Shown: piece by piece, positions 8,192-15,167 of the stretch
How positions within the stretch are numbered: the first letter of the stretch is position 1
How the letters are laid out: each line of letters begins with the position of its first letter
Source of the DNA: Candidatus Gastranaerophilales bacterium
GTDB lineage: Bacteria > Cyanobacteriota > Vampirovibrionia > Gastranaerophilales > Gastranaerophilaceae
Length of the DNA stretch: 35,750 nucleotides
Assembly (NCBI GenBank): GCA_944325675.1
Contig: CALVAZ010000045.1
Location: 1-35,750, forward strand
Direction of reading: 5' to 3'
Position numbers and translations under genes: made by a program
Notes under the pieces: model-generated
Told to the model about the DNA's origin: nothing
Database searches by the model: none
What the model saw: only the letters and a program-made list of their open reading frames with translations

Positions 8192-10741
8192 TTATTCAGT
8201 CTGATTGTTGTCTAACAAACTTGTTTGTTCAACTTCCTGTTCAGGTGCTGCCGGTGTTTCTGATTTTATTGTTACATCATCTTCATCAGGATTGATAATC
8301 TTATTAACTGATACAACAGAATCATTATCAACAAGATTTTGAGCTCTTACACCTGTTGCAGGACGTCCCTGTCTGGATATTGAACCTGCATTAATTCTTG
8401 TGACAATACCGTTTGATGTGACAAGCATTATATCATCACTGTCATTTACTATGGTCAGTGCGACAAGTCTTGATGAACTTGTTTTGAATTTTGTTGCAAT
8501 AAGACCGATACCACCTCTGTTTTGAGTTCTGAATTCGGATAATTTTGTACGTTTCCCAAATCCGTCAGAAGTTACAACGAGCAAATCCGCATCGTAGTCT
8601 TTCGGAACTATATCACAACCTACAATTTCATCACCTGTGCGTAATTTCATAGAAGTTACGCCGCGAGCACTTCTGCCTAAAGGTCTTAAATCTTGTATCG
8701 GGAATCTGATTGCCATACCGCAAGAGGTTCCGATGATTATTTCATCTTTTGCAGTTGCAAGTTTAACCCAATTCAAGTTGTCGCCTTCTTCTAGTCCGAT
8801 TGCTATAATACCGTTTCTTCTTATATTAGAGAAGTTATCCAGCTCAATTCGTTTTATATAGCCTTTTTTAGTCAGCATTATTAAATTAAGCTCGTGAGAG
8901 AAAGTGCTTACAGGTACAACTGCGGTAATTCTCTCATCTTGTTCGATAGGCAGAACATTTACGATAGGCAATCCTTTTGATTGGCGTCCGCCTTCAGGGA
9001 AGTCATAGACGTTCAAGCTATAAACAGTTCCTTTTGATGAGAAGAACAGAACTTTGTCATGCATCATTGCCGTGAAGAAGTGTTGAATGTCATCATCTTC
9101 TTTTGTTTTGATGCCTGATTTTCCGCGTGTTGCACGGTTTTGTCTTTCAAAAGTATCCAAAGAAATTCGTTTCAGATATCCTTGGTGAGTAATAAATACA
9201 GCCATAGGTGTGTTTGGAGTTAAATCTTCAATAGTTACTTCGCCTTGTTCAGGTAAAATTTGAGTTTTTCTGTCATCACCGTATTTTTCTTTGTCTTCCA
9301 AAAGTTCATTTTTTATGATATTTAGAACTTTTTGACGGCTTGCAAGAATATCTTCGTATTCGGCAATTTTCTTCAATAACTCATCGTATTCAGCTTTTAC
9401 TTTGTCTTGTTCAAGTCCTGTCAAACGTCTTAATTGCATTTCCAAAATAGCATTTGATTGATCTGCATCAAGACCGAATCTTGACATCAAAGCCGTTCTT
9501 GCATCGTCAATAGTTTTTGATTTCTTGATAATTTCAATAACTTCATCTATTGAACCCAAAGCTATAATTAAACCTGCCAAAATATGGGCTCTGATTTTAG
9601 CTTTTTTGAGGAAGAAAATAGTTCTTCTTGTTACAATTTCAACCCTGTGTTCAACAAATTCTTCCAAAACTTGTTTTAGATTCAATAAACGTGGCTGCTT
9701 TCCGCACAAGGCAAGCATATTTACACCGAAAGTCGTTGCAAGTTGAGTATATTTGAATAAATTATTTTTAACAACATCAGGTTTTGCATCACGTTTCAGT
9801 TCGATGACAATTCTCATACCTTCACGGTCAGATTCATCACGAATATCAGAAATACCGTTAATTCTTTGATCTTTGACAAGCTCTGCTATTTTTTCAATAA
9901 GCATTGATTTATTGACTTGATAAGGAATTTCTGTAATGACAATTGCAGTACGAGCCTGTCTTCCGCCGCCACCTGCAATTTCTTCAAATCCGGCAACAGC
10001 AGACATTTTAATAGAGCCTCTACCGGTTTCATAAGCCTGTTTAATATCATTCAAGCCAATAATAGTTGCTGCAGTCGGAAAATCTGGCCCTTTGATGTAT
10101 TCCATTAACCCATCGACGGTAATATCGGGGTTGTCAATTAATGCAACAGTTCCGTCAACTATTTCGCAAAGGTTATGAGGAGGAACGTTTGTTGCCATAC
10201 CTACTGCGATACCGGATACACCGTTTAATAAAAGCATAGGAAGCCTTACAGGCAAAACAGAAGGTTCTTGCAATGAACCGTCAAAGTTCGGTTCAAATTC
10301 AACCGTTTCACAATCAATATCAGCAAGCATTGATTGGGTAATTTTGTGCATACGAGCTTCTGTATAACGCATTGCAGCAGCGCCGTCACCGTCAACAGAA
10401 CCAAAGTTGCCGTGTCCGTCAACTGTCAGATATCTTGTAGAGAAATCTTGAGCCATACGAACAAGTGCTTCATATACGGCACTGTCACCATGCGGGTGAT
10501 ATTTACCGAGAACTTCACCGACTATACGTGCACACTTTTTAAAAGGTTTATCAGGTGTCATACCAAGTTCATTCATAGCGTATAAGATACGTCTGTGAAC
10601 AGGTTTTAGACCGTCACGTACATCAGGTAACGCACGACCAACGATTACACTCATTGCGTAATCTATATATGAACGCTTCATTTCTTCTCTTATATTAACA
10701 GGAACAATTTTCCCATCGTCAAAAATATTTTGCTGACTCAA
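8192..10741 (-). CDS. gyrA: DNA gyrase subunit A
   Basis: 849 residues. It is the DNA-breaking subunit of gyrase, which introduces negative supercoils with GyrB. The catalytic tyrosine is Y126 in [10 protein letters not shown]. The quinolone-resistance region reads [17 protein letters not shown], with Ser87 and Glu91 at the positions of E. coli Ser83 and Asp87, i.e. no common resistance change. The C-terminal beta-pinwheel runs from ~510 to 815, followed by an acidic tail. The usual GyrA box is replaced at 534-543 by [10 protein letters not shown], while a QNRGGIG motif, closer to a canonical QRRGGKG box, occurs at 740-746. The start is TTG at 10741 ([10 protein letters not shown]) with GGAG seven bases before it. 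Expressed alone, from an extended -10 at 10784-10776. The length, two subdomains and GyrA-type tail exclude ParC. Confidence 0.97.
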   Translation of the reverse strand: MSQQNIFDDGKIVPVNIREEMKRSYIDYAMSVIVGRALPDVRDGLKPVHRRILYAMNELGMTPDKPFKKCARIVGEVLGKYHPHGDSAVYEALVRMAQDFSTRYLTVDGHGNFGSVDGDGAAAMRYTEARMHKITQSMLADIDCETVEFEPNFDGSLQEPSVLPVRLPMLLLNGVSGIAVGMATNVPPHNLCEIVDGTVALIDNPDITVDGLMEYIKGPDFPTAATIIGLNDIKQAYETGRGSIKMSAVAGFEEIAGGGGRQARTAIVITEIPYQVNKSMLIEKIAELVKDQRINGISDIRDESDREGMRIVIELKRDAKPDVVKNNLFKYTQLATTFGVNMLALCGKQPRLLNLKQVLEEFVEHRVEIVTRRTIFFLKKAKIRAHILAGLIIALGSIDEVIEIIKKSKTIDDARTALMSRFGLDADQSNAILEMQLRRLTGLEQDKVKAEYDELLKKIAEYEDILASRQKVLNIIKNELLEDKEKYGDDRKTQILPEQGEVTIEDLTPNTPMAVFITHQGYLKRISLDTFERQNRATRGKSGIKTKEDDDIQHFFTAMMHDKVLFFSSKGTVYSLNVYDFPEGGRQSKGLPIVNVLPIEQDERITAVVPVSTFSHELNLIMLTKKGYIKRIELDNFSNIRRNGIIAIGLEEGDNLNWVKLATAKDEIIIGTSCGMAIRFPIQDLRPLGRSARGVTSMKLRTGDEIVGCDIVPKDYDADLLVVTSDGFGKRTKLSEFRTQNRGGIGLIATKFKTSSSRLVALTIVNDSDDIMLVTSNGIVTRINAGSISRQGRPATGVRAQNLVDNDSVVSVNKIINPDEDDVTIKSETPAAPEQEVEQTSLLDNNQTE

Positions 10742-10775
10742 AGTTTTCTCCTTTTCTCCCCATTGCTATAGCAAA

Positions 10776-10784
10776 ATTATAGCA
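10776..10784 (-). promoter_or_regulatory. Extended -10 promoter of gyrA
   Basis: TG-C-TATAAT on the minus strand about 40 bases ahead of the TTG start; no convincing -35 at 17 bp. A small direct/inverted motif (TTGCTATAGCAA) lies between promoter and Shine-Dalgarno at ~10763-10774. Confidence 0.55.
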
Positions 10785-10892
10785 CAAAAACATTGTAAAG
10801 TCGCAATTTTAAAGTAATCTTTACATATTAAATACCAAGGTTATTAGTTCAACCAATCTCCCGAGTACAAGAGGATTATTGAATATAAATAA

Positions 10893-10955
10893 TTAGTCAC
10901 CAGGACAAACTGGTACCAAAGGCACGACAACATACTGAGTTTTGGTCAATATTTT
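10893..10955 (-). pseudogene. In-frame C-terminal echo of a lectin-like pseudopilin
   Basis: Directly after the TAG stop of the pseudopilin at 10956, and in the same frame, 20 further codons run to a TAA at 10895-10893. They encode KILTKTQYVVVPLVPVCPGD. The ending VPVCPGD-stop mirrors the real gene's ending QAVCLGD-stop, at the DNA level as well (GTTTGTCCTGGTGACTAA against GTTTGCCTAGGTGATTAG). It is most simply a leftover 3' end of a second pilin copy, brought next to the first by deletion or recombination, or an alternative C-terminus reachable by stop readthrough. Confidence 0.55.
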
Positions 10956-11972
10956 CTAATCACCTAGGCAAACCGCCTGTAGAAGGCTATTGCCGCGGAT
11001 GTAGTAGTTCCAACTCGTATAGGTAGAGATGAAGCAGCGGGTGGACGCGCCGTTGCTGCTATACTCCTCACCGGACCAAACGGAAAAGGATGAGCCTGTG
11101 AAGCCTAATTCCGCTGCCTTATCACGGTCAAGGGTTAAATTGAATACATTTTCTTTAGCACCTATGCCTGATGTGTTATAAACATAGTTTGCTATTTCTG
11201 CAACCTGTGCCATTGTCGGCATCTTACTGACACCGCCGCAGGCTTTTACAGCTCCGGCCCAGTAGTCATCATCATAATAACATCTTTTAATCCCAAGGCT
11301 ATCTTTTTCAGCTTCACATTCAGCCTTAGTAAGTGGAGTTGGGGTAAATGGTGCACCAAAACAAGACCCGCCAAGTTCAAATGCACAATTTCTACCTAAT
11401 TTTGAAACATTGATACTTCTCAAATCTTTACCTGAAGTGTTAGGAGTTTTAAAGCCATCTGTATCATAAAGCATGGCAAGACAAGAGGTTCCAGTAATTT
11501 GATTAGAATAAGGATTTTGTTTACAATCAGGATTGTAGGCAATAAGACCTGTTGTTCCATTTGCAAGTTGCACACCAATAATATCAGTATCCCAATCATC
11601 TTGTCCAAAGTTTTTAGCTGTTTTGATTTTGGTCATGTCAACTTCTTCGCTACTCCAGATAACTTTATCTTCAAAACAAGACATCAAATCATCATTTTGA
11701 CAAATTTTTGTAATTTTAAAATGATTAGACAACTCATTAACAAAATCAAGAGTATTAGAATAACCTGCAAGAGTTTGTTGAGTATTCATGGCTTTAAGAG
11801 ATTCTTCAAGTTTTCTCTCAAAAACAGTAGCAGCAGTATCCCAGGCCCGTTGTTTGTAGTTAGAAACAAGTGTCGGAATAGTCAAAGCCGCAACAACACC
11901 GATAATACCTAATGTAATTAATACCTCTGCCAAAGTAAAAGCAAGAAACTTTCTAAAACCACAATTCATCAT
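10956..11972 (-). CDS. Type IV-like pseudopilin with lectin-like C-terminus; candidate phase-variable and DGR-diversified protein
   Basis: 338 residues from the ATG at 11972. The N-terminus MMNCGFRKFLAFTLAEVLITL... is a class III signal: FTLAE with Glu at mature position 5, then the ~20-residue hydrophobic pilin helix (after IIGVVAALTIPTLVSNYKQ). The C-terminal half (AVKACGGVSKMPTMAQVAEI ... FSVWSGEEYSS ... AVCLGD) resembles the C-type-lectin / formylglycine-enzyme-like fold of DGR target proteins. The last ~41 codons are far richer in GC and NNC codons than the rest. Start: TATAAT ends 6 bases before the ATG and there is no Shine-Dalgarno, so the message is probably leaderless. The frame stays open upstream as far as a 9-base C tract (12048-12040) and would join a tiny SD-led ORF if the tract gained one base. 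An exposed, variable surface or pilus-associated binding protein is the likely role (inference). Confidence 0.9.
   Translation of the reverse strand: MMNCGFRKFLAFTLAEVLITLGIIGVVAALTIPTLVSNYKQRAWDTAATVFERKLEESLKAMNTQQTLAGYSNTLDFVNELSNHFKITKICQNDDLMSCFEDKVIWSSEEVDMTKIKTAKNFGQDDWDTDIIGVQLANGTTGLIAYNPDCKQNPYSNQITGTSCLAMLYDTDGFKTPNTSGKDLRSINVSKLGRNCAFELGGSCFGAPFTPTPLTKAECEAEKDSLGIKRCYYDDDYWAGAVKACGGVSKMPTMAQVAEIANYVYNTSGIGAKENVFNLTLDRDKAAELGFTGSSFSVWSGEEYSSNGASTRCFISTYTSWNYYIRGNSLLQAVCLGD
10959..11081 (-). repeat. Candidate diversity-generating variable region (VR)
   Basis: The 41 codons before the stop, from VWSGEEYSS to the end, contain 20 codons ending in C (AGC, AGC, AAC, GGC, TCC, ACC, CGC, TGC, TTC, ATC, ACC, AAC, TAC, TAC, ATC, CGC, GGC, AGC and others) in a genome whose codons normally end in A or T. 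Adenine-directed mutagenesis of AAC/AAT template codons yields just such NNC runs. The WSGEEY...AVC frame fits the C-lectin scaffold in which DGR variable residues sit. No template repeat or reverse transcriptase is in this window, so the machinery would act in trans or be lost. Confidence 0.5.
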
Positions 11973-11978
11973 ACCAGA

Positions 11979-12007
11979 ATTATATTGATGATTTACGAAT
12001 TTGTCAA
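11979..12007 (-). promoter_or_regulatory. Perfect sigma-70 promoter of the lectin-like pseudopilin (inner promoter)
   Basis: TTGACA at 12007-12002, a 17-bp spacer and TATAAT at 11984-11979, all consensus on the minus strand. The -10 ends 6 bases before the ATG at 11972, which puts the expected transcription start at the A of the start codon. The whole promoter also reads as open coding sequence in the pilin frame. Confidence 0.8.
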
Positions 12008-12019
12008 GCTGACTAAAAC

Positions 12020-12085
12020 CTAAGATCCGAGCTCGAATCGGGGGGGGGCGACTATCTGAACCGCTTTTGTAGTAATCGTTTTCAT
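12020..12085 (-). CDS. Tiny SD-led leader ORF carrying a C9 tract (out-of-frame 5' extension of the pseudopilin)
   Basis: A 21-codon ORF, ATG at 12085-12083 and TAG at 12022-12020, encoding MKTITTKAVQIVAPPRFELG plus Ser. It has a full GGAGG Shine-Dalgarno (12095-12091) five bases before the ATG and its own promoter. The nine C of 12048-12040 form its APP codons. The ATG is 113 bases upstream of the pilin ATG, so it is out of frame as assembled; with ten C (or seven) it would read through without a stop into the pilin, adding about 38 residues ahead of MMNCGF. It is therefore best seen as the true translation start of a phase-variable long form, or alternatively a leader peptide. Confidence 0.6.
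   Translation of the reverse strand: MKTITTKAVQIVAPPRFELGS
12040..12048. repeat. Homopolymer tract G9 (C9 in the coding sense)
   Basis: Nine G on the plus strand in the context ATC-G9-CGACT. Such a run is very unlikely by chance in an AT-rich genome, and the same context (ATC-G9-CAACT) occurs at 30688-30704 before another pseudopilin. It is a candidate slipped-strand mispairing site. Confidence 0.85.
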
Positions 12086-12103
12086 ATAATCCTCCTTTTT
12101 TTT

Positions 12104-12132
12104 ATTAAATATTATTTTCCATATTTTGTCAA
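12104..12132 (-). promoter_or_regulatory. Outer promoter for the SD-led leader ORF
   Basis: TTGACA at 12132-12127, 17-bp spacer, TTTAAT at 12109-12104 (minus strand). Transcription from about 12097 would cover the GGAGG site and ATG at 12085. Confidence 0.65.
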
Positions 12133-12160
12133 GTTATGAATTTTCAGGATTAATTTCAAA

Positions 12161-12184
12161 ATTAAAGCCCTCTATGTAGGGGGC
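12161..12184 (-). terminator. Terminator of rnpB
   Basis: GCCCTCT (12167-12173) pairs with AGGGGGC (12178-12184) around a 4-base loop, one mismatch in the minus-strand RNA. It is followed on the minus strand by a U-rich run (TTTAATTTT). It ends rnpB just before the outer promoter of the leader ORF. Confidence 0.6.
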
Positions 12185-12189
12185 CCTTA

Positions 12190-12536
12190 AAAAATAAAGC
12201 AGTTCATAAGCCGTGTTCTGTTTCTAGATAATCATCTGTCTGGGATTGCGGTTACCCGCAAACTCTAGCGATATTTCCGAAGTGGGCGGACAGCCTTTAT
12301 AACCTTCGATTTAATCTTGCATTCGACCGGGGGTTGCCTAGCTAATACCTCTCGATATTACTGGTGAAGCTCTTAACTCACCGTTGCACCATCGCCTGTG
12401 ATTATGAATCCATCGGCAGTCTACATTTCTGTGGTCCTATCCACCGACTCACATCGTCCGGACTTTCTCCGGCGGTCTGTCCTTGAATGCACGGACTTTC
12501 CTCACATTTCTGCGCGATTATCCGGCTGCTTTATAA
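12190..12536 (-). ncRNA. rnpB: RNase P RNA, bacterial type A
   Basis: The catalytic RNA that removes the 5' leader of tRNA precursors. On the minus strand the conserved GAGGAAAGTCC appears at 12503-12493 and the ACAGAAA element at about 12430. The 3' end reads CAGAACACGGCTTATGAACTG. A perfect 9-bp P1 helix joins the ends: ATAAAGCAG at 12534-12526 with CTGCTTTAT at 12202-12194. Total length of about 345 bases fits type A. It sits between pseudopilin genes, immediately downstream of the stop at 12555, and is driven by its own extended -10 inside the end of that gene. Ends are set by the P1 helix and are accurate to a few bases. Confidence 0.95.
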
Positions 12537-12541
12537 AATCT

Positions 12542-12550
12542 ATTATAGCA
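12542..12550 (-). promoter_or_regulatory. Extended -10 promoter of rnpB
   Basis: TG-C-TATAAT at 12550-12542 on the minus strand, with no clear -35. It places the transcript start close to 12535, at the 5' strand of the P1 helix, and directly abuts the end of the upstream pseudopilin gene. Confidence 0.65.
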
Positions 12551-12554
12551 CAAA

Positions 12555-13262
12555 TTAATCTGTTAGAGAGGAACTTACTTGTAGTGCTTCTCTAGCCCAA
12601 GATTGTTCTTCAGGAATTGTAATAGTTCCGTCGTTACTTATAGTCATAGAAAATCTATCAAAATTTTCGGTTCTGGATTTGCAAGCAGCATCCGCATCAG
12701 AATCTCCCTGCAAACAATTCGGCTTTTTGTCACCGTTTACATCAACTATGATAGAGTTAATTGTTTTGTTTGTTTCTACCTTGTAAGTTGTGATAAGCGT
12801 CCAATCAACTCCATCTGGAGTTGTATATACCCTACAATATTTTCGGTTACTTCCTGATCCTCCAGGAGTTACAGTGCTACCAGAATCACCTGAGCTAGGA
12901 CAGGTTTTACTTATTTCACCATCAATATTCATGTGCGCGGCAAATAAAGCTATAAATTTTGAGTATGAACCATTATTTTCATCGTTACCTGAACCGCCGT
13001 ATGTTTCTCCGCTGTATGTAACTTCTTCTAAATTATCAAAACCTTCATAAGCTACTCCCGATAAACTTACTGGTGAATATAAGTTGGGATTGTTTATCAT
13101 ATCGCTTACAATATTAGCGGTTGTATAATAAGACCGTTTCATCATTATTTTATTTTGGTTAGGAGTTGTTCTTAAAATTGCAGGTAATAAAGCTGCACAC
13201 AGTATTCCTAGTACCGTTAATGCTATCATCAATTCTGATAATGTAAATGCTGTTTTTTTCAT
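12555..13262 (-). CDS. Type IV-like pseudopilin (FTLSEL type), second of a tandem pair
   Basis: 235 residues. The N-terminus MKKTAFTLSELMIALTVLGI carries a very short basic leader, a processing site before FTLSE (Glu at +5) and the pilin transmembrane helix. The mature protein has DVNGDKKPNCLQGDSDADAA, a calcium-loop-like DxNGDxKP motif common in pseudopilins, and cysteines likely to pair (C-C around the GSGSNRKYC and KPNC segments). It ends SSSLTD. GGAGG lies just before the ATG. It starts 10 bases after the stop of the upstream paralogue at 13273 and shares the N-terminus, DVNGDKKPNC, RTENFD and SSxLTD with it, so the pair arose by duplication and is one operon. Minor pilin or secretion pseudopilin role. 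Confidence 0.9.
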   Translation of the reverse strand: MKKTAFTLSELMIALTVLGILCAALLPAILRTTPNQNKIMMKRSYYTTANIVSDMINNPNLYSPVSLSGVAYEGFDNLEEVTYSGETYGGSGNDENNGSYSKFIALFAAHMNIDGEISKTCPSSGDSGSTVTPGGSGSNRKYCRVYTTPDGVDWTLITTYKVETNKTINSIIVDVNGDKKPNCLQGDSDADAACKSRTENFDRFSMTISNDGTITIPEEQSWAREALQVSSSLTD

Positions 13263-13272
13263 ATTCCTCCAT

Positions 13273-13944
13273 TCAATCTGTTAGTGCAGAGCTTACGCTA
13301 ATTGCTTCCATAGCCCATGTATCAGCGGGATCTATTTTTATTTTGCCATCAGTATATAATAGTATTCTGAATTGATCAAAATTTTCAGTCCTATTTTTAC
13401 AGTTGTCATCTGTACTGCCTTGATAACAATTTGGCTTTTTGTCTCCATTTACATCGATACCAATAGTTATATTACTGGTGTAACTTCCTTTTGTGAATGT
13501 TTTTTTACTAAAAGCCCAAGTCATCTTGTCATCTGATTTGAGTAAATAGCAAGAGTTGTCAGATCCATTACAAGCAGTTAAACCTGTACGCGAGTAATTT
13601 GCATCTGTTTTCATAGTATCTTCCGATATGTAACGGTACCTTCCTGAATTTAACTTTTGAGAAAAAAGATAAGGTAATTTTGAATCAGTTTCTCCACAGT
13701 CAAACCCTATATAACCATTTTTACCATTATCAGGGCATAGATTATGCACAACGGGGTAATTACTTCCGTCATTAATTAGTTCGCTGACTATATCATTAAA
13801 AGCACTGTATGCTTTTTTCATCATCATCTTATTTTGATTTGGATTGTTTCGGTTAGCAGCAGGTAAAACTATCGCACACAGTATCCCTAAAACAACCAAA
13901 GCTATCATTAACTCGGATAATGTAAATGCGCTGACCTTTTTCAT
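13273..13944 (-). CDS. Type IV-like pseudopilin (FTLSEL type), first of a tandem pair
   Basis: 223 residues beginning MKKVSAFTLSELMIALVVLG, with the prepilin processing site before FTLSE and the hydrophobic helix. Cysteines (about seven) are spread through the globular part; the segment IDVNGDKKPNCYQGSTDDN matches the DVNGDKKPNC stretch of its downstream paralogue. It ends AISVSSALTD. GAAAGG precedes the ATG by about 8 bases. A promoter at 14005-13977 drives both genes. The prepilin peptidase and assembly ATPase are not in this window. Confidence 0.9.
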   Translation of the reverse strand: MKKVSAFTLSELMIALVVLGILCAIVLPAANRNNPNQNKMMMKKAYSAFNDIVSELINDGSNYPVVHNLCPDNGKNGYIGFDCGETDSKLPYLFSQKLNSGRYRYISEDTMKTDANYSRTGLTACNGSDNSCYLLKSDDKMTWAFSKKTFTKGSYTSNITIGIDVNGDKKPNCYQGSTDDNCKNRTENFDQFRILLYTDGKIKIDPADTWAMEAISVSSALTD

Positions 13945-13976
13945 ATGATGCCTTTCCTAAAACTATTTATGTTATC

Positions 13977-14005
13977 ATAATATCATATTTAATTGAGTTT
14001 TTCAA
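13977..14005 (-). promoter_or_regulatory. Promoter of the tandem pseudopilin operon, with overlapping hairpin
   Basis: TTGAAA (14005-14000), 17-bp spacer, TATTAT (13982-13977) on the minus strand. A perfect 8-bp inverted repeat (GAGTTTTT 13995-14002, AAAAACTC 14007-14014) covers the -35 and could be an operator or simply AT-rich structure. Confidence 0.65.
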
Positions 14006-14024
14006 TAAAAACTCTATAATTGTA

Positions 14025-14048
14025 TTATGTAAATAATTTTTTACATAA
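14025..14048. promoter_or_regulatory. Palindromic operator-like site
   Basis: TTATGTAAA (14025-14033) and its exact reverse complement TTTACATAA (14040-14048), separated by 6 bases. It lies between the divergent pseudopilin operon and the gene at 14126 and has the size of a dimeric repressor site; no regulator is known for it. Confidence 0.4.
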
Positions 14049-14125
14049 TAGCAAATTAATTTATTTAGTGGAGTTAAAATTACATCAGATTGTTTATAAT
14101 CTAATAAACACAAAGGGTATAAGGT

Positions 14126-14497
14126 ATGGTCGACAACAGGTCAGCAGGATTTTTTGGTATCGGTGGATCGTTTAACTTTAAAAGTGGCGATATATCGGGT
14201 ACCGCTGCCAGGACTCAAGATGACAAAATGGGGCAAGGCGGGGAGTATTTTGCTCAACAAAAACGTGAGGATGATGAACCTGAACAAGAAAATAAATATA
14301 TGGATCAAAGTGCTGTCTTACGTGCAACTTTGAATTCTCTTGCAATGATGAATGTTGCAAATGTTATTAATGCCAAGAAAAAAAAGATAACCCTAAAGGA
14401 TATACCTAAAGGGGATCTTGATGAAAAAATTAAAAAAATTGAGGAATCTTTAATAATTGATACTAATCAAGACACAGAGGATGAAGATTTTTATTAA
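14126..14497 (+). CDS. Hypothetical small acidic protein
   Basis: 123 residues. The N-terminal third is Gly/Ser/Phe-rich (AGFFGIGGSFNFKSGDISGT) and the middle is Gln/Glu-rich. A helix follows (DQSAVLRATLNSLAMMNVAN), then a Lys-rich patch and an acidic tail. No signal peptide or membrane segment; no family recognised. An AAAGGG site lies 9 bases before the ATG, and TATAAT at 14095-14100 may be its -10. Its TAA stop overlaps the TAA of the convergent gene at 14494 in the four bases TTAA. Confidence 0.7.
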   Translation: MVDNRSAGFFGIGGSFNFKSGDISGTAARTQDDKMGQGGEYFAQQKREDDEPEQENKYMDQSAVLRATLNSLAMMNVANVINAKKKKITLKDIPKGDLDEKIKKIEESLIIDTNQDTEDEDFY

Positions 14498-14997
14498 CCA
14501 AAAATGTTAATTTCTTCGGGTTTTTCTTCTTTTTTGTGTCCGTTAGCCAAAAGTTCACCGTGATAAAAAGGATTTGAACCTTTTTTGTCTTTTGCTGTGC
14601 TGAAACTAACAATAGAATTGAATTTTGGAGCTTCGGCAGCTTTTTGAACATCTGCGCCTTCATAAACTGAAAATGCAATTTTACCTTCGACGTTTTGTTG
14701 AACTTTTTGAGCTGCTTGTGAATTCAAAAATTTAATTGAATTCAATACATTTTGATTAAGTTGAATTTGCATGCCAGAGTTGTTCATTGCAACTTGACGT
14801 GCTGTTTGGTTATCCAATTTCCCTTGATATAAATCTAAACCTAAATCTGATGATTTGAAAATATTTCCTGCTGAAGTACCTTGAGCATTCATGGCTTTTG
14901 CTTGTGCTCTTTTAAGGATTTCGGCAGATACTTCTTTTAAAATAGAAGTATCAATGCCGGTTTTGAAATTTTGAGTGTAATTTACATTAAGACTCAT
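14494..14997 (-). CDS. Hypothetical protein (167 residues)
   Basis: Starts MSLNVNYTQNFKTGIDTSIL with an AAGGGA site 9 bases upstream. It is mostly helical and Gln/Asn/Ala-rich, with one stretch (GMQIQLNQNVLNSIKFLNSQ) that could form an amphipathic helix, and ends EKPEEINIFG. There is no signal peptide and no membrane helix. I do not recognise a family. The stop shares the four bases TTAA with the stop of the plus-strand gene at 14126, so the pair is convergent with no terminator between. Confidence 0.7.
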   Translation of the reverse strand: MSLNVNYTQNFKTGIDTSILKEVSAEILKRAQAKAMNAQGTSAGNIFKSSDLGLDLYQGKLDNQTARQVAMNNSGMQIQLNQNVLNSIKFLNSQAAQKVQQNVEGKIAFSVYEGADVQKAAEAPKFNSIVSFSTAKDKKGSNPFYHGELLANGHKKEEKPEEINIFG

Positions 14998-15167
14998 CAG
15001 TTTATCCCTTTTTTCCTTGTACTAATCTAATCGGTTTATTTGATGTTAAACTTTAATTTTTTAAATCAATTTTGTAACAATACTTAACATTACCCCAAAA
15101 TCATGGCAATTTTGCCTGTTTTACATGTGTTTATATATATAGAGTATATAAAAAGAGGTATATATTT

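Noticed and set aside
8637-10585. Several plus-strand ORFs opposite gyrA
   Set aside because: They are antisense shadows of a long, well-conserved gene and have odd amino-acid composition.
10893-10955. The C-terminal echo as a DGR template repeat
   Set aside because: It differs from the gene's end at G, C and T positions, not only where a template would have adenine, and it is too short.
12023-12040. Cloning-vector contamination near the poly-G tract (GAGCTCG resembles a polylinker)
   Set aside because: The match to any polylinker is short and the reading frame runs on unbroken into the pilin; rnpB and native promoters flank it.
12176-12184. Short G run next to the rnpB terminator as a further phase-variation tract
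   Set aside because: It is only five G and forms one arm of the terminator stem.
12398-12857. Plus-strand ORFs at 12398-12595 and 12603-12857
   Set aside because: The first lies largely inside rnpB on the other strand; the second is the shadow of the pseudopilin at 12555. Neither has a Shine-Dalgarno or sensible composition.
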